Shown: positions 1-11,920 of the stretch, one piece after another
Numbering within the stretch: position 1 is the stretch's first letter
Layout: each line of letters begins with the position of its first letter
Assembly: GCF_022458985.1 (NCBI RefSeq)
Contig: NC_061771.1
Location: 26,156,001-26,220,000, forward strand
Direction: 5' to 3'
Length of the DNA: 64,000 nucleotides
DNA from: Mugil cephalus
Taxonomy: Eukaryota > Chordata > Actinopteri > Mugiliformes > Mugilidae
Position numbers and translations under genes: made by a program
Notes under the pieces: generated by a model
What the model was told of the DNA's origin: nothing
Seen by the model: only the letters and a program-made list of their open reading frames with translations
Databases searched by the model: none

Positions 1-1787
1 CCTCACAAAAAAGAATTTTGTCATATAATAATGAAATATAACTATCTATATAGTGATAAGTGATCTTTTTGGCGGGAAAAGTTAAAAAACTCTCTAATGA
101 AAAGGTAAATGATATTGACCAACAACCTGCATGATTCTCCCTGCTTTTGCACATCAGTTGCCCAGGGAGCGATCTTCTGTAGATGCCCTGATCCACAGAC
201 GTGATAAATTATTACTATGGCTTCATCAATCACAATTCTCCCCAGTGGCAAACAAAAATTGGGGTTTTAAAAAAGGAAAGAAGGAAAGGAGAGAGAGGAG
301 TGAGCCGATTCTTCTGCAAGAAAGGTGTGTACCCTCTATAATTTGTGAGTGGCAGAAATTAACCTGTTGTCCATAGTGAAATAAGCTAGGTAGCTACAGG
401 CTAGTATTAGGGTACCATTCATTCATTTGAATTTTAACACAGACAAGAAAATCAATAAAATGGAGAAACAGTTCATATTTCATTATTCATGTTTCAATGT
501 CAAACAAAACTTTGATATCCATTTCTAATATCCAATTGCCTACACTGAAATCCCTTTGCTGTACTTCATGAGGTACTCTGGCCCTGTAGTAAATAGGTAT
601 ATCATGTATCAAACCTATATGTACAACATACAGAAGGGCTGAAATGGTCGTCCTCATTTATATGGGAATTGCAGAGCTTCCAGCTGTTGAAGACTACTGG
701 GTCATGGAGACCAGGATCCAAATTGTCAACCTGATGTAATCTGAGAGGTTCAGGCAACATTATCAGGTCAAATGAGTCTACAGGAGTGTTTACAGGGTCA
801 ACCGCTACATGAACGCTGAGTGTAACCGCTTCATTTGATACATTTGTACATGTGTAAACAATGTTGTTATAATGTGCATGCTTACAAGTGTCGTAATGTT
901 AAAAAAAAAAAAGTCTTAATGATATAAAATACCTATTACTTTCACCTTGTATGTGTTTTTCTTGAATTTCTTATATATACATTTCTTGGACTTAGTTTTA
1001 CCACTTAAGGGCAAGTTACCATATACGGTCCCTTTGTTGACCTTGATTTTCTACATGAAAGTTAAAATTTTAGAAAGCTTTCACAACAGTAAAAAAGTCT
1101 TTATAAGTCAATTTTATTGTTTTTTCCTTCTGAATTGAAATTCAAATTAATAAATGGTACATGGACCTACCCTTTAGCCTTTACAATGTGGGGCTGTTGC
1201 CCACAGTGATGTGTTTTCCATGGGCCCAAAATTCCTGGTGGCGCCCCATGAGTCCACTATATATTGAAAAGTCAAATCATGAATAGTTTGCAGGTATTGC
1301 AGTAGAATACCGCAATGAAATCATCAATGAATCAATGATATCTTTATTGTTGACCTGAATACATATGATGACAACAGACAGCTCATGTGCTAGATACTGA
1401 CTATATGTATAGCCTGTAAAAATAAAAGGCTGCGACTGAACACCATCAGTAGCTTTTAATAGTGCTCAATGGCATATTGCAGGATTGCAGCCAGATTTTA
1501 AAAAATGCAGTATTTTTTCTGATGCTCTAAATTGACTGCTGTAGAGAGGACTACTTATGTAGAAAACCCATATCAGATTAAATTGTGGCATGTATACTTA
1601 AATAATCACACATTACATTGATAAACAATGAGTTGTTCATGACAGCAATATAGTAAATTATGTCACCAAAATGTTTCTATCTTTAGATGTTCTATGTATC
1701 TCTAGTACCTGTTATGTATAGTATCAGTCGGTTCAGGTTTTCATAGATAAAACAGGGCTTCATGCAGGGTTGCAGTATCATGCAATA
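1..1787. other. Intergenic DNA downstream of the minus-strand protease copy
   Basis: AT-rich sequence with no convincing gene. The short open frames have no recognisable domain. The only recognisable content is a piggyBac-like transposase relic near 630-840, listed separately. Confidence 0.6.
630..840 (+). pseudogene. piggyBac-like transposase relic
   Basis: The plus-strand frame around 641-700 reads IYMGIAELPAVEDYW, which resembles the conserved 'IYMGLVQLPSIRDYWS' region of piggyBac/PGBD transposases. After an in-frame stop it continues with SERFRQHYQV. No start, catalytic core or terminal repeats are visible, so this is a short decayed fragment. The family call rests on motif resemblance alone. 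Confidence 0.5.
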
Positions 1788-1793
1788 TTTATT
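1788..1793 (-). terminator. Polyadenylation signal of the minus-strand protease copy
   Basis: AATAAA on the minus strand, about 50 bases past the stop codon at 1841-1843. The segment carrying it has no counterpart at the same place in the plus-strand paralog, whose 3' flank aligns again just beyond it. Confidence 0.45.
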
Positions 1794-1840
1794 GTGGAAG
1801 AGTTTTGTGACATGTTTGTCGTTAACCACAGAAGAAACCA

Positions 1841-4245
1841 CTACATTTTTTTCTCTTTGGAGTAGCAATAGTTGTCTCGATCCACTGTAAATAGTCTGGA
1901 TGACAAAGGTCTAAGAATCCAATTGCGTCTTCACCTGCACGTGTAGCGTTCACGCTGAAAGCGATTAAACCGTAGAGCCGGCCATTGAACACGACTCCTC
2001 CACCAGAGTCACCCTGTGAGAAAGAGGAACATGTTTATGGAAAAAGTTGTGCTTTGTTAATTAAAATACTGATGAATGTTAAACTATTAAAAATGTTCTA
2101 GGTTCGTAGTTGTATCTACTCACACCACGTATATCCCTTCCAGTAGCTTGACCACAGAACCAGTGCTGGTGTTCATAGCCTGTGTTACTGCGACTCTCAA
2201 TTTTTCTGAGCTCGGTGCAGTCAACGACGTAAACATTTACACACTGAAGAGTTGGTGATTGAATATCCACTACAAAGGAATGAAAAAGGGCTCTGTAGTT
2301 GTGGTATAAAATAGTGTAATCTGATGCAGTGTTTGACCGTACCATAAATTATATCAACTGAAATTAATCACATTTCAAAATAAACTGCCCAGTTAAAACG
2401 TACAACTTGGAAACCATGTTTTTTGTATTATTAAATAATAATATAGACATTAAAGATCAACATTTTAACATATTTATCATCCTCAGAAAATAATGATAAA
2501 ATAATACGTCAAAGACAATCTGACTTTCATTATTACCGTCCATGTGGGTGGAGGCATGTCCTGCAATCTGCACCACATCTCCCCTGGAAAAAAATAATCA
2601 ATAAAATGTTACATTTACTTTTTATCATTTCAATTTTGTTCAGATTCAAACACTAAAAATCCATTTTTAATAAATACATTTTATTTTTTACTTTTATTTG
2701 TGAAGCTCCTGACAGAGTAGCATTATTGTATTATACTAAATACAAAGCAATTGCCAAAAATGTGTTTGTGAGTAAAAATGAAAAAGTAAACAATCCTTTA
2801 CTTCTCACAATTTTGGTTTTGCATTGCAGTCAGCAGGGTCTATAGTAGCTGGAGCTTGTGTTCCCTCCGGTAGCTTCAGTAACACGATGTCATGGATCTT
2901 CTTTCTGAAGATGTGTTTCCTCTTTATATAGCTCTTTATTGTGGTTATCTTCAATGACTCTCCTGGACCTGGATGCACTCCTAAAACTACAGACCTGCAA
3001 GCACAGATTATAAAACACATTTCAGGTGACAGGTAAAACTGTTCCTTTATCGCATAATTGCTGTGAAGTTTGGTCTCAATTTAAGAAGCAGAAATATGGA
3101 GTCATTCTATAATTAGGGGTTTGTATCATGTTGACCAAAAAGGCAATATATGGTAAATCTTAAAGTTCACATGAATATGTTGATAACACAACTGACCATT
3201 AATTAATGTGCTCTATGTGCGCGGAATAACTTTGATAAAGTACTGAAGAGGAGAAGTAAAGATTTACCACTCTGTCTTCAAATCTGCCTCCAAAAAGGGT
3301 ATGACATCACAGTGATGTTGGACATGTGACTCCAGAGCAAACCATTTCAGATTTATGGGAGGTTTTTCAGTGGGCAACACAGCTGACAGAGTTTTCTTGG
3401 GGACACATAAATTGGTTAATTGAATGCATATGAATGAGCAAAATATATACTATAAAACACCTTAATTACCATAATTATTTCTAGCAAATATTTAGGATTT
3501 TTTTATGCAAAAACATGTAATTTAGTATTAATCTAAGGAGCAAAACCTGAAATTTGGCCATAGACGATAGCATAAAAACAATCAATTAGCATTTTTTGCA
3601 AAATAAATAACGGGATCGGTTGACGTTTTTGTATTTAACAAAAGAGAAATGTGCCTTGATGTAAAATTGATCATGCCTTTGAGTGAATACTTGGTAAAAT
3701 TGAAAAATTACAGCCAATGGACATGACATGTACCCCTAATCAAAGAATGACCCTATTAAGGTTTTCTCACAGTCAGAACCCACTGGTCACTGATCAGAGA
3801 GCCTCCACAGATGAAATTATTGTTTTGATCGACCAATTTCACGTGATACAGACGCTCTGTTGGGTCACAATTTTTACCTCCAACGATTCTTTTGTGCACA
3901 TCCACCACTGTGCTCACTGTGGTACCTGAAAGAGAAAATTATCTACTATGAGCTGGAACTTGGTGCTAAAATTGGTTGGTTTTACTCACTGAACAACATA
4001 GTCACTCACTGCCTCAATGACTAAACATAGATTTAATAAAAAAAATACCATATAGCCCAAATCTACTCAAAAACATAATGTTCCCAGTGAGGGAGGGAGA
4101 CAGTACATTAAACCTTCAGAACTAGCATCTGATGGATCAACAAAACATGATGTGGTCAAGTCTCAAAATGAAGAAACCACATTAACATCAATCCCTACTC
4201 ACCGACCCACAGCAGAACAATAAAGAGCGTCAGAGGAGCCATCAT
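1841..4245 (-). pseudogene. Trypsin-like serine protease (S1A), catalytic-His exon truncated
   Basis: Six exons on the minus strand match the plus-strand gene at 35765-37884: 4203-4245 (signal peptide), 3771-3925, 2809-2994, 2537-2583, 2124-2269 and 1841-2013. Exon 2 carries the activation site KRIVGG and CGGSLISDQWVLT. It then jumps straight to GTGAGAAAA. The 26 bases that in the paralog encode the end of the exon, including AHC with the catalytic His, are absent. The splice donor is rebuilt at 3770. Exon 2 is then 155 bases long and exon 3 is read out of frame. Exon 3 (DIVLLKL, catalytic Asp region) and exon 6 (GDSGGG, catalytic Ser) are otherwise open. The exon 4 donor is also altered: GACG|GTAATA is the best replacement, about 15 bases early. 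All this points to a recent pseudogene. An expressed, catalytically dead product cannot be excluded without RNA data. Confidence 0.7.
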
Positions 4246-4400
4246 TGTTGTTCCGCTTCCAATGACCACGGAGCCACCAATCACATAGCAGAGGTTTATC
4301 ACTAAAACCACAGCTCTTCACATCCATGCAAGCTTCACAGTTCCAGTCATTTTAAGCCACACTGAAAGTAGATAATAGTATTCCAATGAAGACATAAAAA
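4246..4400 (-). promoter_or_regulatory. Upstream region shared by both protease copies
   Basis: Read on the minus strand, the DNA upstream of the start codon resembles the region upstream of the plus-strand copy (about 35620-35700). Shared blocks include a 'gcatg-atgtgaagagc' stretch, then 'gataaa-ctctgct-tgtgattgg'. The duplication therefore included the 5' flank. The start site and any TATA box are uncertain. Confidence 0.4.
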
Positions 4401-4857
4401 GATAAAGTGACATCTGACAGTTAATGCAAAGTTGGTCTCTTTGACTAACTAATTTATTTAAAGTACATCGACAGCACACCTCTAAGATCATCCACCGAGT
4501 ACAAACTGCTGCATTTCACAACCTGTCCTTTTGAGTTTCAACAAATAACTATAACTTTCCCTCTAAATGTTTTCATTGGTTCGCTGGTTTACACCATCAG
4601 TGTGTGTTTAGTAAATGTGTTGTGTTGCAGTGGTTTGTCACTGTCAGTTCAATTCATCTTAATCTTGGTTTAAGATGCTTGTTTGAGAGGATCACTTCTA
4701 CCCTGTAGGTACGATGTAGCTGTGGACACTACACTGTAGCCTGAAGCTCAATTTATAGTCATGTGTCACTGCTACGCTAACCCTCCCATGTTCAGTCCCC
4801 GACATCATTCTACTCAGACGTCTCTACACAGAGACACAGCACAGCTGACTAGTCACT

Positions 4858-5465
4858 CAGTGCGTTTACATGCAGAGCTTAATCGAGCTACGCTCAAAAT
4901 TCAACTTTCTCACTACAGTCCTTGTCCCAGTTTACATGCAGCGCAAGAAAATCGAATAACTGTTCTCCTCCTCCTGACTAGGTGGCGATACGTGTCTTTT
5001 CAGCGGGATAATACCACGTTAATACGGCCCGATTTCCGGTTGTCCTATTACGTGATATAATAAACAATAGTTGTTCATGCAACAGACTGGCATTTCAAAC
5101 AACAACCAGATGGATAATAGTACATGTTTTAATCTTATACACAATGTTCGCGCTACTTCTGGTGCAGGTAAGATCCGCGTTATCCCTCCGACGGCTCCGT
5201 TTCTATTCTTCTTCTTCTTCTACGATCGGATTTCTTGGACGTTTTTGTTCCGGGGTCACCCGCCAGCGCAGCGGTTGTGGAGCATGCGCACACGCATTAT
5301 CCAAACGAAAACTCAGATTCAATCGCATTATCTGGGTGTCTCAATCGGATAATGACAACTCCGATTTTAGTCGGAGTAACGTGTTTACATGCACTTAAGT
5401 TCTCCTGTTATAGTCCGATTAAGGCAATAATTCGTTTTTTTTTTCACGTGCATGTAAACGCACTG
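4858..5465 (+). mobile_element. MITE with 18-bp terminal inverted repeats (copy 1)
   Basis: It begins TCAGTGCGTTTACATGCA and ends with the exact reverse complement. The flanking ACT triplets could be a 3-bp target duplication if the ends are taken as CAGTG...CACTG. A diverged inverted copy is at about 52785-53390. Short spurious open frames inside carry no transposase motif, so the element is non-autonomous. I cannot place its superfamily. Confidence 0.75.
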
Positions 5466-6964
5466 ACTGATTAGCATTTCAGTGGAGTAATTACATAACA
5501 CTACATAGACCACAGGTATAGAAGCTTTGACTGGAGCAGCCTCCTATGACTCTGAATAGGCCTCTAGCTGGAGAATACGGTGAATAAAACACCAGTATAC
5601 ATAGCACAAAACACGTGAAATATTACTATGGAATTACTAAAAAACAAATTGTTTTATGACAAGAGATGTGGATAAGTGACCTTACCTGCCGCCAACCTTC
5701 CTTTATCAACAGCAGATGCAAATACTGAGCTTCCACTTCACCACACTGCCATATCAGCTGGTGGACACACCCTGCCTCTACCCCTGCTAGCACTCACCTG
5801 TTAAACCCTCACTGCAAACTATTTGTGTCCTGCATCTGCACCACCATTTATCAACAACCATGACATAAAATACACAAAGGCCACAGCAGAAAGTGTTTGA
5901 AACAAGTCACACATAAGAAGACATCCCTCAGAAAAAGCGACATACTCCACTTTCCCACTTTCTACGGTCGTATCTGTACAGCGTCTTTTCCAACAACTGA
6001 TTATTATAGAAAACACCTTTATTAAGGTTATTTCTTAATGTAAAGGTTCAAAACATAAGTAGTAAAAACAAAAAAATAAATAAAAATGCCTCTGGGATAC
6101 AACCCATGGGTAGCGGCAAACAGCCTTCATCAGGATGTAACCGTCCGTGGACAGAATCCTGAGCAGGTTGTTGGGCCAACGGTAAAAAACAAAAAAACTC
6201 GTTATATGCATTAATATACATCCTGAGCACCCTGTTTTTTCTCTTGGTTGTACCTAATATGTATGCACAAGTAAAATATGATGCTAAAGGAAGCAAGAAA
6301 AAAATAAACACCAATGAAGGTAGGCTGGCATTACCTGACTCAGTTCCAATCAGACTATGTGTCTGGTGTAGAGATGTCGACCGTCATTTTACTGACCCGC
6401 GAGTCACGACTCCTCGTCTCCCAGCCCAGCAGTCCACTCCCTTATCACTGGGAGAGCCACTCCCTTACCTGCTCTGCTCAGGTACACTCTGAGTGACGAC
6501 ACAGAAGAATTTTTTTACGCTACACATTACGTCTATCTGGCAAAGGTAATTAGTTTATATTTGCCTGATAAGAAAAAAAAAAAACGTCAGTTTCACAGTC
6601 TTTTCTGAAGATTAACTACAGCTCTAGTGTTCGACTCACTACTGTTTGCATGCGATTATTTTCTGTTTGTAAAGAGGTTTCATTTTGAAAAGGACGCTCT
6701 GTTGAATTCATTGTTGAATTCAATTTTGCACAGTTGCATTTAAATTTATTTTGCATGATGAGAGGAAAATAGACGTCTGAGAGCTGTTGAGCTTACTTGC
6801 TTCAAGATTAAATGGGTGATTTTCTGATTTTAAATCATCTGTTTTAGCAGCATGAGTCAGGTGGGGGGGTTGGGAGTGGGTGGAGCTTGTGTTTGCATTT
6901 AGGCATCGGCACTCTCTAGTCCTACAACCCATCAGAGCCATTTTGTTGTAAAAAAACTTCAACT

Positions 6965-7060
6965 CCACGGCCCCATTCTGGCATCATTACACTGGCTCGC
7001 CGCTCATTTTAGGACGCACCTCAAAATTGTTTATAGTTCCCTGGTCACCTTCGGCGTTAA
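6965..7060 (+). mobile_element. LINE reverse-transcriptase C-terminal fragment
   Basis: The plus frame LASLHWLAAHF-RTHLKIVYSSLVT resembles the 'SLHWLPVRYRI-FKILLLTFKAL' motif found after the polymerase domain in fish LINE ORF2 proteins. It is a short relic only. Confidence 0.5.
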
Positions 7061-8205
7061 TAGCTTTTCATTTGTTGATACATTGATCTGCAGTTCACAT
7101 GTTTATATGACACGTCGAATGTGGTGCAAATGCTGTTTTCTTTTAAGATGCTTTAAATGAAATACATGAAATCAAATACGTTAAAGTATCGGTGGTCCAT
7201 TGTAACTGCTGCAAAAGATTATTAGAAATTCAACAACAGCTAGACAAACACCAGCTTCATGCTTTTTTTAAATATATATATATATATATATATAATAGTA
7301 ATAATGAAACTATACAGTAAAGTGTTTTTATCTAAGGAAGTGTGAATTGTTTCTGCAAAATGCTCGGCACAGAGAGTCAAATCATTTGCCACATGAGACA
7401 TCGAGGTACGTTGTCTACCATTGTGTAGAGGTGTTCAACACCAGGGACACTTTGGCAAATGTATCTCTGTCAGTAAAGCTGTACATACAAAGTATTTTGC
7501 ATCCCATCAAGATCTGATCACGTTAAAGACAGGCGGGAACACCCCTGAGATCCCTGCAAGCGTTGAGACCACATCTGAGAGATGACCACATTTGGCGGTT
7601 TCGTCATCTGCCTGCATCAAGTAGCGTGAACGCACTGTGTCCTGAGACGCATTAAATTGTTTTCCAAATATCCGGTATTGTGGTAAATGCTGACCACCAA
7701 AGGACAAGCGTCTTTTTTAACCTCCGCCTGTGAGTATCCAAAAATGCTAAAGAAAGGAAACTGGACTTGCAGAGCATCTAGAGGACGTTTCATTCAAGTA
7801 GATGGGAACATCTGTAGGTGTCAATTATCAGAAACTGGCAAGACAAGCGTCCGTTAATGACCAGATATTCACTTGTCAGGAGAAGAAGAGAAGACGGTTT
7901 GACCCCGTCCTCTTCCTCCAGCGTACCCTACTCTAACGACCCATTGTTAGTCAGAGGCTCTGGTTTCCAGGCGTGAATGACGTTTCTTTACAGGCATCTT
8001 AACTCACCCTGCTGTGAGCAGGAGGCGCTCATCGTTGCACCCCGCCCTCCAAGTAACGTTTCATTCATATTTTTTGAGCACGATTGACTATATGTCTTAA
8101 AAAAGTGGAAGTATCTGGAATTGCCAGCTGAATTAGAGTCAGCATTAGGGATTTGTGTTGGGAATGCCTTGTCAATAAGAGTCCTTGCAGTGTGTTGACA
8201 GACAG

Positions 8206-8246
8206 ATGTGTGTGTGTGTCCGTGTGTGTGTGTGTGTGTGTGTGTA
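8206..8246 (+). repeat. (GT)n microsatellite
   Basis: Alternating GT/TG run interrupted by one TCC. Confidence 0.9.
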
Positions 8247-8249
8247 GGG

Positions 8250-8391
8250 GTTTGGGGGTGGAGGCTGTTCTTTCAGCGCTCTCAGCTCGCAGACAGAGCT
8301 CTGTGATGAACGCAACAGTTAACAAGTCCAATCTACGTTACCCTCGTCGAATTACGCAGCTCCAGAAAAACATGGACGGAGGTGAGTGTTT
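8250..8391 (+). other. Possible non-coding first exon (speculative)
   Basis: A moderately GC-rich stretch ends in GGACGGAG|GTGAGTG, a good splice donor. The sstr3 coding exon has a 3' splice site 66 bases before its start codon (at 16840), so sstr3 must have an upstream leader exon somewhere. This is one candidate, 8.4 kb upstream. Nothing else links the two. Confidence 0.15.
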
Positions 8392-9654
8392 CACTTTGTC
8401 TTTGTCACGGTATCTGCCGTACGCAAAGAAGCTGTTTTAATTCCAAACTCTCTGCTAATGATCAACCAAGGCATGGCTATGGATTTTATACGTTAAGCTT
8501 ATTTCATAAAATATATACTGTGCATCCTGTATAATTTTCCTGTAGCTTTCTGTATTATTGTTTTTGCTTCCGAGCAGTATGTCAGACATTACTCTAAATT
8601 CATTGCTGCTCATCAGCATTTGAATAAAATGAACAGTAAGGAGACTGGGGCCACTTCAGTGAACGCAAGATGATTTAATTAATTTGAGGCGACGGATGCT
8701 GAAAAGTTTAGGAACAGCTGGAACAGATGGAGGGGTGACAGGAAGGAATTGAGAGGAAGGGACAAAAAGTTAAATGTAAAATGAGAAGAGAGGACCGGGA
8801 GACGAGATTTAAGAGGACACAAGAAGGAGAGGGAGAAAGAGAGGACAAGAGGTGATGGGGGAAAAGAGAGATAAGGAATAAGAGGCGAAGAGAAAGCAAT
8901 GCCGGGCAAAGTGTGCACCTTTAAGTTGTGCTCCGTAAATGAATGGGCTGCAGTGGAATAAAAAATAATTAACCTCACTGTGACCCGTCCGTCTCTCAGT
9001 CTCGCTCATCATCTGTCTGGAGGCCCGGGCGTTTTTTTTACCGAATTGGTCAAAATCCACTCTGGAGGTTTTAAAGCTTTTTAGTCCGCTCTGCTCATCT
9101 GACTAATTTGGCGTGAATTTGTATGGACGGCATGTGTGCTGCACACTGCGTGGGAAGAGGAGGTAATTGTTGCTAATTCTGTGTGTGGTGGCACCGCACC
9201 ACTGCTTACCCACATATATATTTGTTGGGGGGGACACAGCAGGTGTTACAGTCTTTTTTCCTTTTTATTCCATTCAATCAGTTCAATCAGTGCTGCATGA
9301 CTCATTTAAATGCGTATACGCGAGGAATTTTCTCCCATGTCTCTCTTTGTGTCCGTGCATATGTTTGAAAAAAAAAAAAAAAAAAAAACTGCGTCGAGTG
9401 GCGTGACGCACTGAGTCAAGCCAACCTGCGAGCTCTCGTCAGCCTTTGTATCGAACATCGTGGAAGCGTTAATGTGGCCCTGAAGCAGACCGCATCCAAA
9501 CGCCGCAAATCCGTTAAAGGAACAGCAACAGGAAGTAGACTCCCTTGGGGGAAGACACTGATGGATATCCAATTAGCTGATGGCGTTCCCCCCCAAAGAA
9601 CATATCAACGTGTATTAGTTAATCCAGTTTAATCCTGGATTGTTTTGTTACTAT

Positions 9655-9770
9655 CTGGGTTCACATGGAGCCAAATATTCTGTTTACAGTCGGTTTAGAA
9701 GCCCAGACCAAATGAAAATGCTTCTCAGTCGGAATAAACAGGCTCAAACCAAATGAGAACTTGTTTTTAA
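9655..9770 (+). repeat. Fragment of the GTTCACATGG-type repeat
   Basis: The sequence 'tctgggttcacatggagcc...tgtttaca' resembles parts of the longer repeat at 20070-20730, including 'gctgggttcacatggg' and 'tatggagcc'. A partial copy is likely. Confidence 0.4.
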
Positions 9771-10887
9771 TAAGAACTAGACATTATCGCACGCTTAGAA
9801 AACATAGAAATACTGAACTGTTTCAAAAGGTGCATCAAAAATTGCCTGAAGCCGGGATAGAAGACCGGTTACTATAAGGCTAAACAACGCAATAGCAAAA
9901 ATGTACCACCCACCTAGACACACACACACACAAAAAAAAAAAATGGTTTAGGAACATTTGGACCCTAAACTGATCAAGTACACATTTTGCCTCTTCTGCA
10001 CTCTTCTCCACTTTTGTGTTATTTCAGTCGCATACAATGCTACGTGTAAGTGTGGCGAAAGCGTTGATTCTGAGCAGCAGCAGATGTGACGTTCAGGTGT
10101 CACCTTGTCAGTGTGTTACACATGTAATGTGATTGGACAGACCTCTATTAGCCTAATGTAAAGTCCCCCAGGCTCCGTGCTAATGGCAGCTCAGGGAAAT
10201 AAACATAAAGTGGCATCGGTGCCTCACCACCTCCTAAGAGTCACCTACCTCCTTTCCTTTTTAAAAAAAAAAAAACGTGCTGATAAATAAGATTGTGACT
10301 CTTATTTACTCTTAAACAATAAAATAAAAGAAAGAACAAGTGAATCCTAAAATTAACATATTGAATGAAACAATATTGAGTGGACCTTTGGACCTTTGAG
10401 CAATCAGCTGGAACCCATTCACCAGACGGGCATTTGTTTTAACGGTGACCTTATGATCCCTCTGTCACACCAGCGGGCCGTTGTATTGAGCTGTCGCTTG
10501 AGCAATTACGAGGTATTACGCAGCATCAATAGAGCCGAGGAGGACGCATCTCTTTGACCCCAGCATCAACCATGTAATCACGAAAAGCCCTCGAGTCGAC
10601 AGCATTGTCTGCGTAACAGCGGCGACCGGGTTCAGACCGATCCGCCTTTGAAATTTATGTAAAGGCACGTCTGCCATCTGTTTTGCGCTCCTTTATTTGT
10701 ATGGGAGGTTGGTCACTGTCGGAAATGGGACTGGTCAGAGCTGAGCTGGAGCAAAAGTGGCGACTGAAAATGTGTATTTTTTCTGTAAAAATCACCTGTG
10801 CGGCAGCATGGAAAGCAACGTTAAAAAGGGTGCTCATCCTGACAAGTGCAGTGTCTGCGTCGCACTGGATTCCACTCTTTATGTTGG

Positions 10888-11345
10888 GGGTCTTCAACAT
10901 TTTTCAGGCCAAGTACCCCCAAACTGATGGAGAGATTAAGTAGGGACCCCCTGCCTTCCATATTAGTGCCATTTATAAATATAGATTATCATTTTGCATT
11001 CAATATTAAGCTATTCAAGCATTAATTTTAATTAATTTCTAACATGTGTAACAGCAGGGTGGATGTCCAACTATCATTAACAAAAACATACCAATATATA
11101 TCATGCACTGTTAGCTTCTCTTCTGCTAATATTGCAGCATGCGCCTGGGATTTCCCTCAGGGACTAAATAGGCTCTCGGCCAACCTAAAGACGCGTAATA
11201 TACAGCCTTGTGGTTGGCTCAGCAGCAATGTGGGCGGGGCCTATTGTGATCAGGAGGCTTAGATTGACAGGCCTCAGCTGGCACTATGTATGTATGTTAA
11301 TTTGCAGGGAAAAATTGAGGGTATAAATTCAAATATATATAAAAA
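10888..11345 (+). mobile_element. hAT-like non-autonomous element (partial)
   Basis: It opens with 'gggggtcttcaacatttttcaggcc' and continues 'aactgatggagagattaagtagggacccc', as in the other copies (30171-30631, 32715-32993, 54970-55402, 57190-57412, 60498-60675). It lacks the 3' terminal repeat seen in the complete copies. Confidence 0.6.
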
Positions 11346-11499
11346 TGTCTAATCAACCAAATACTTTGCCACGATCTGACATACCACATGGGTCTAAGAG
11401 CTACAATATGCTGTCAATACTCAGATTAATGGAGGCAGATTAGCTATAAAGGCCAAAATAATTTTTTGGACCAGGCTATAGACTAGGAGAGGGAAAAAT

Positions 11500-11920
11500 A
11501 TCTATATGGCAATATATCGCGATATTTTTTCTTTCGATATAATATTGGTTTTTAATCTTAACAGAAAAAGAAAAAGTCAAGCCTTCTGCACCTCCACTGC
11601 CACTTTTTCTGTACAAGTGCAATAAATTGGAAATGTATAATTTATCTTGTTTTTTGACTCAATTTCTCCGATTAATTATCACTGTCATCTGATGTACATA
11701 TATGATATGATATGATATGATATGATATGATATGATATGATATGATATGATATGATATGATATGATATGTGTACTTTTTTTGGCTGCACTTAAAATTTCT
11801 TAGTGAACTATGTAGAATATTGCAATATACCGCAATATCATAATATCGCAATAATGTATCATGACTCAAGTATCGTGACTCAAGTATCGTGATACGTATC
11901 GTATCGTGAAGTTGCCAATA
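11500..11920. repeat. Palindromic CGATAT-type repeat with internal (ATGAT)n microsatellite
   Basis: Both flanks are rich in ATATCGCGATAT and GTATCGTATCG-like words of opposite orientation. About thirteen ATGAT units lie between them at about 11700-11768. This looks like a MITE whose interior carries an expanded 5-bp satellite. Confidence 0.6.

Larger units (their letters stand above)
4401..8150. other. Intergenic DNA with transposon fragments
   Basis: No gene found. It contains a MITE (4858-5465), a LINE fragment (6965-7060), an (AT)n tract near 7273-7294 and unclassified repeats. A 66-codon minus-strand open frame at 7507-7707 has no recognisable motif. Confidence 0.6.
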
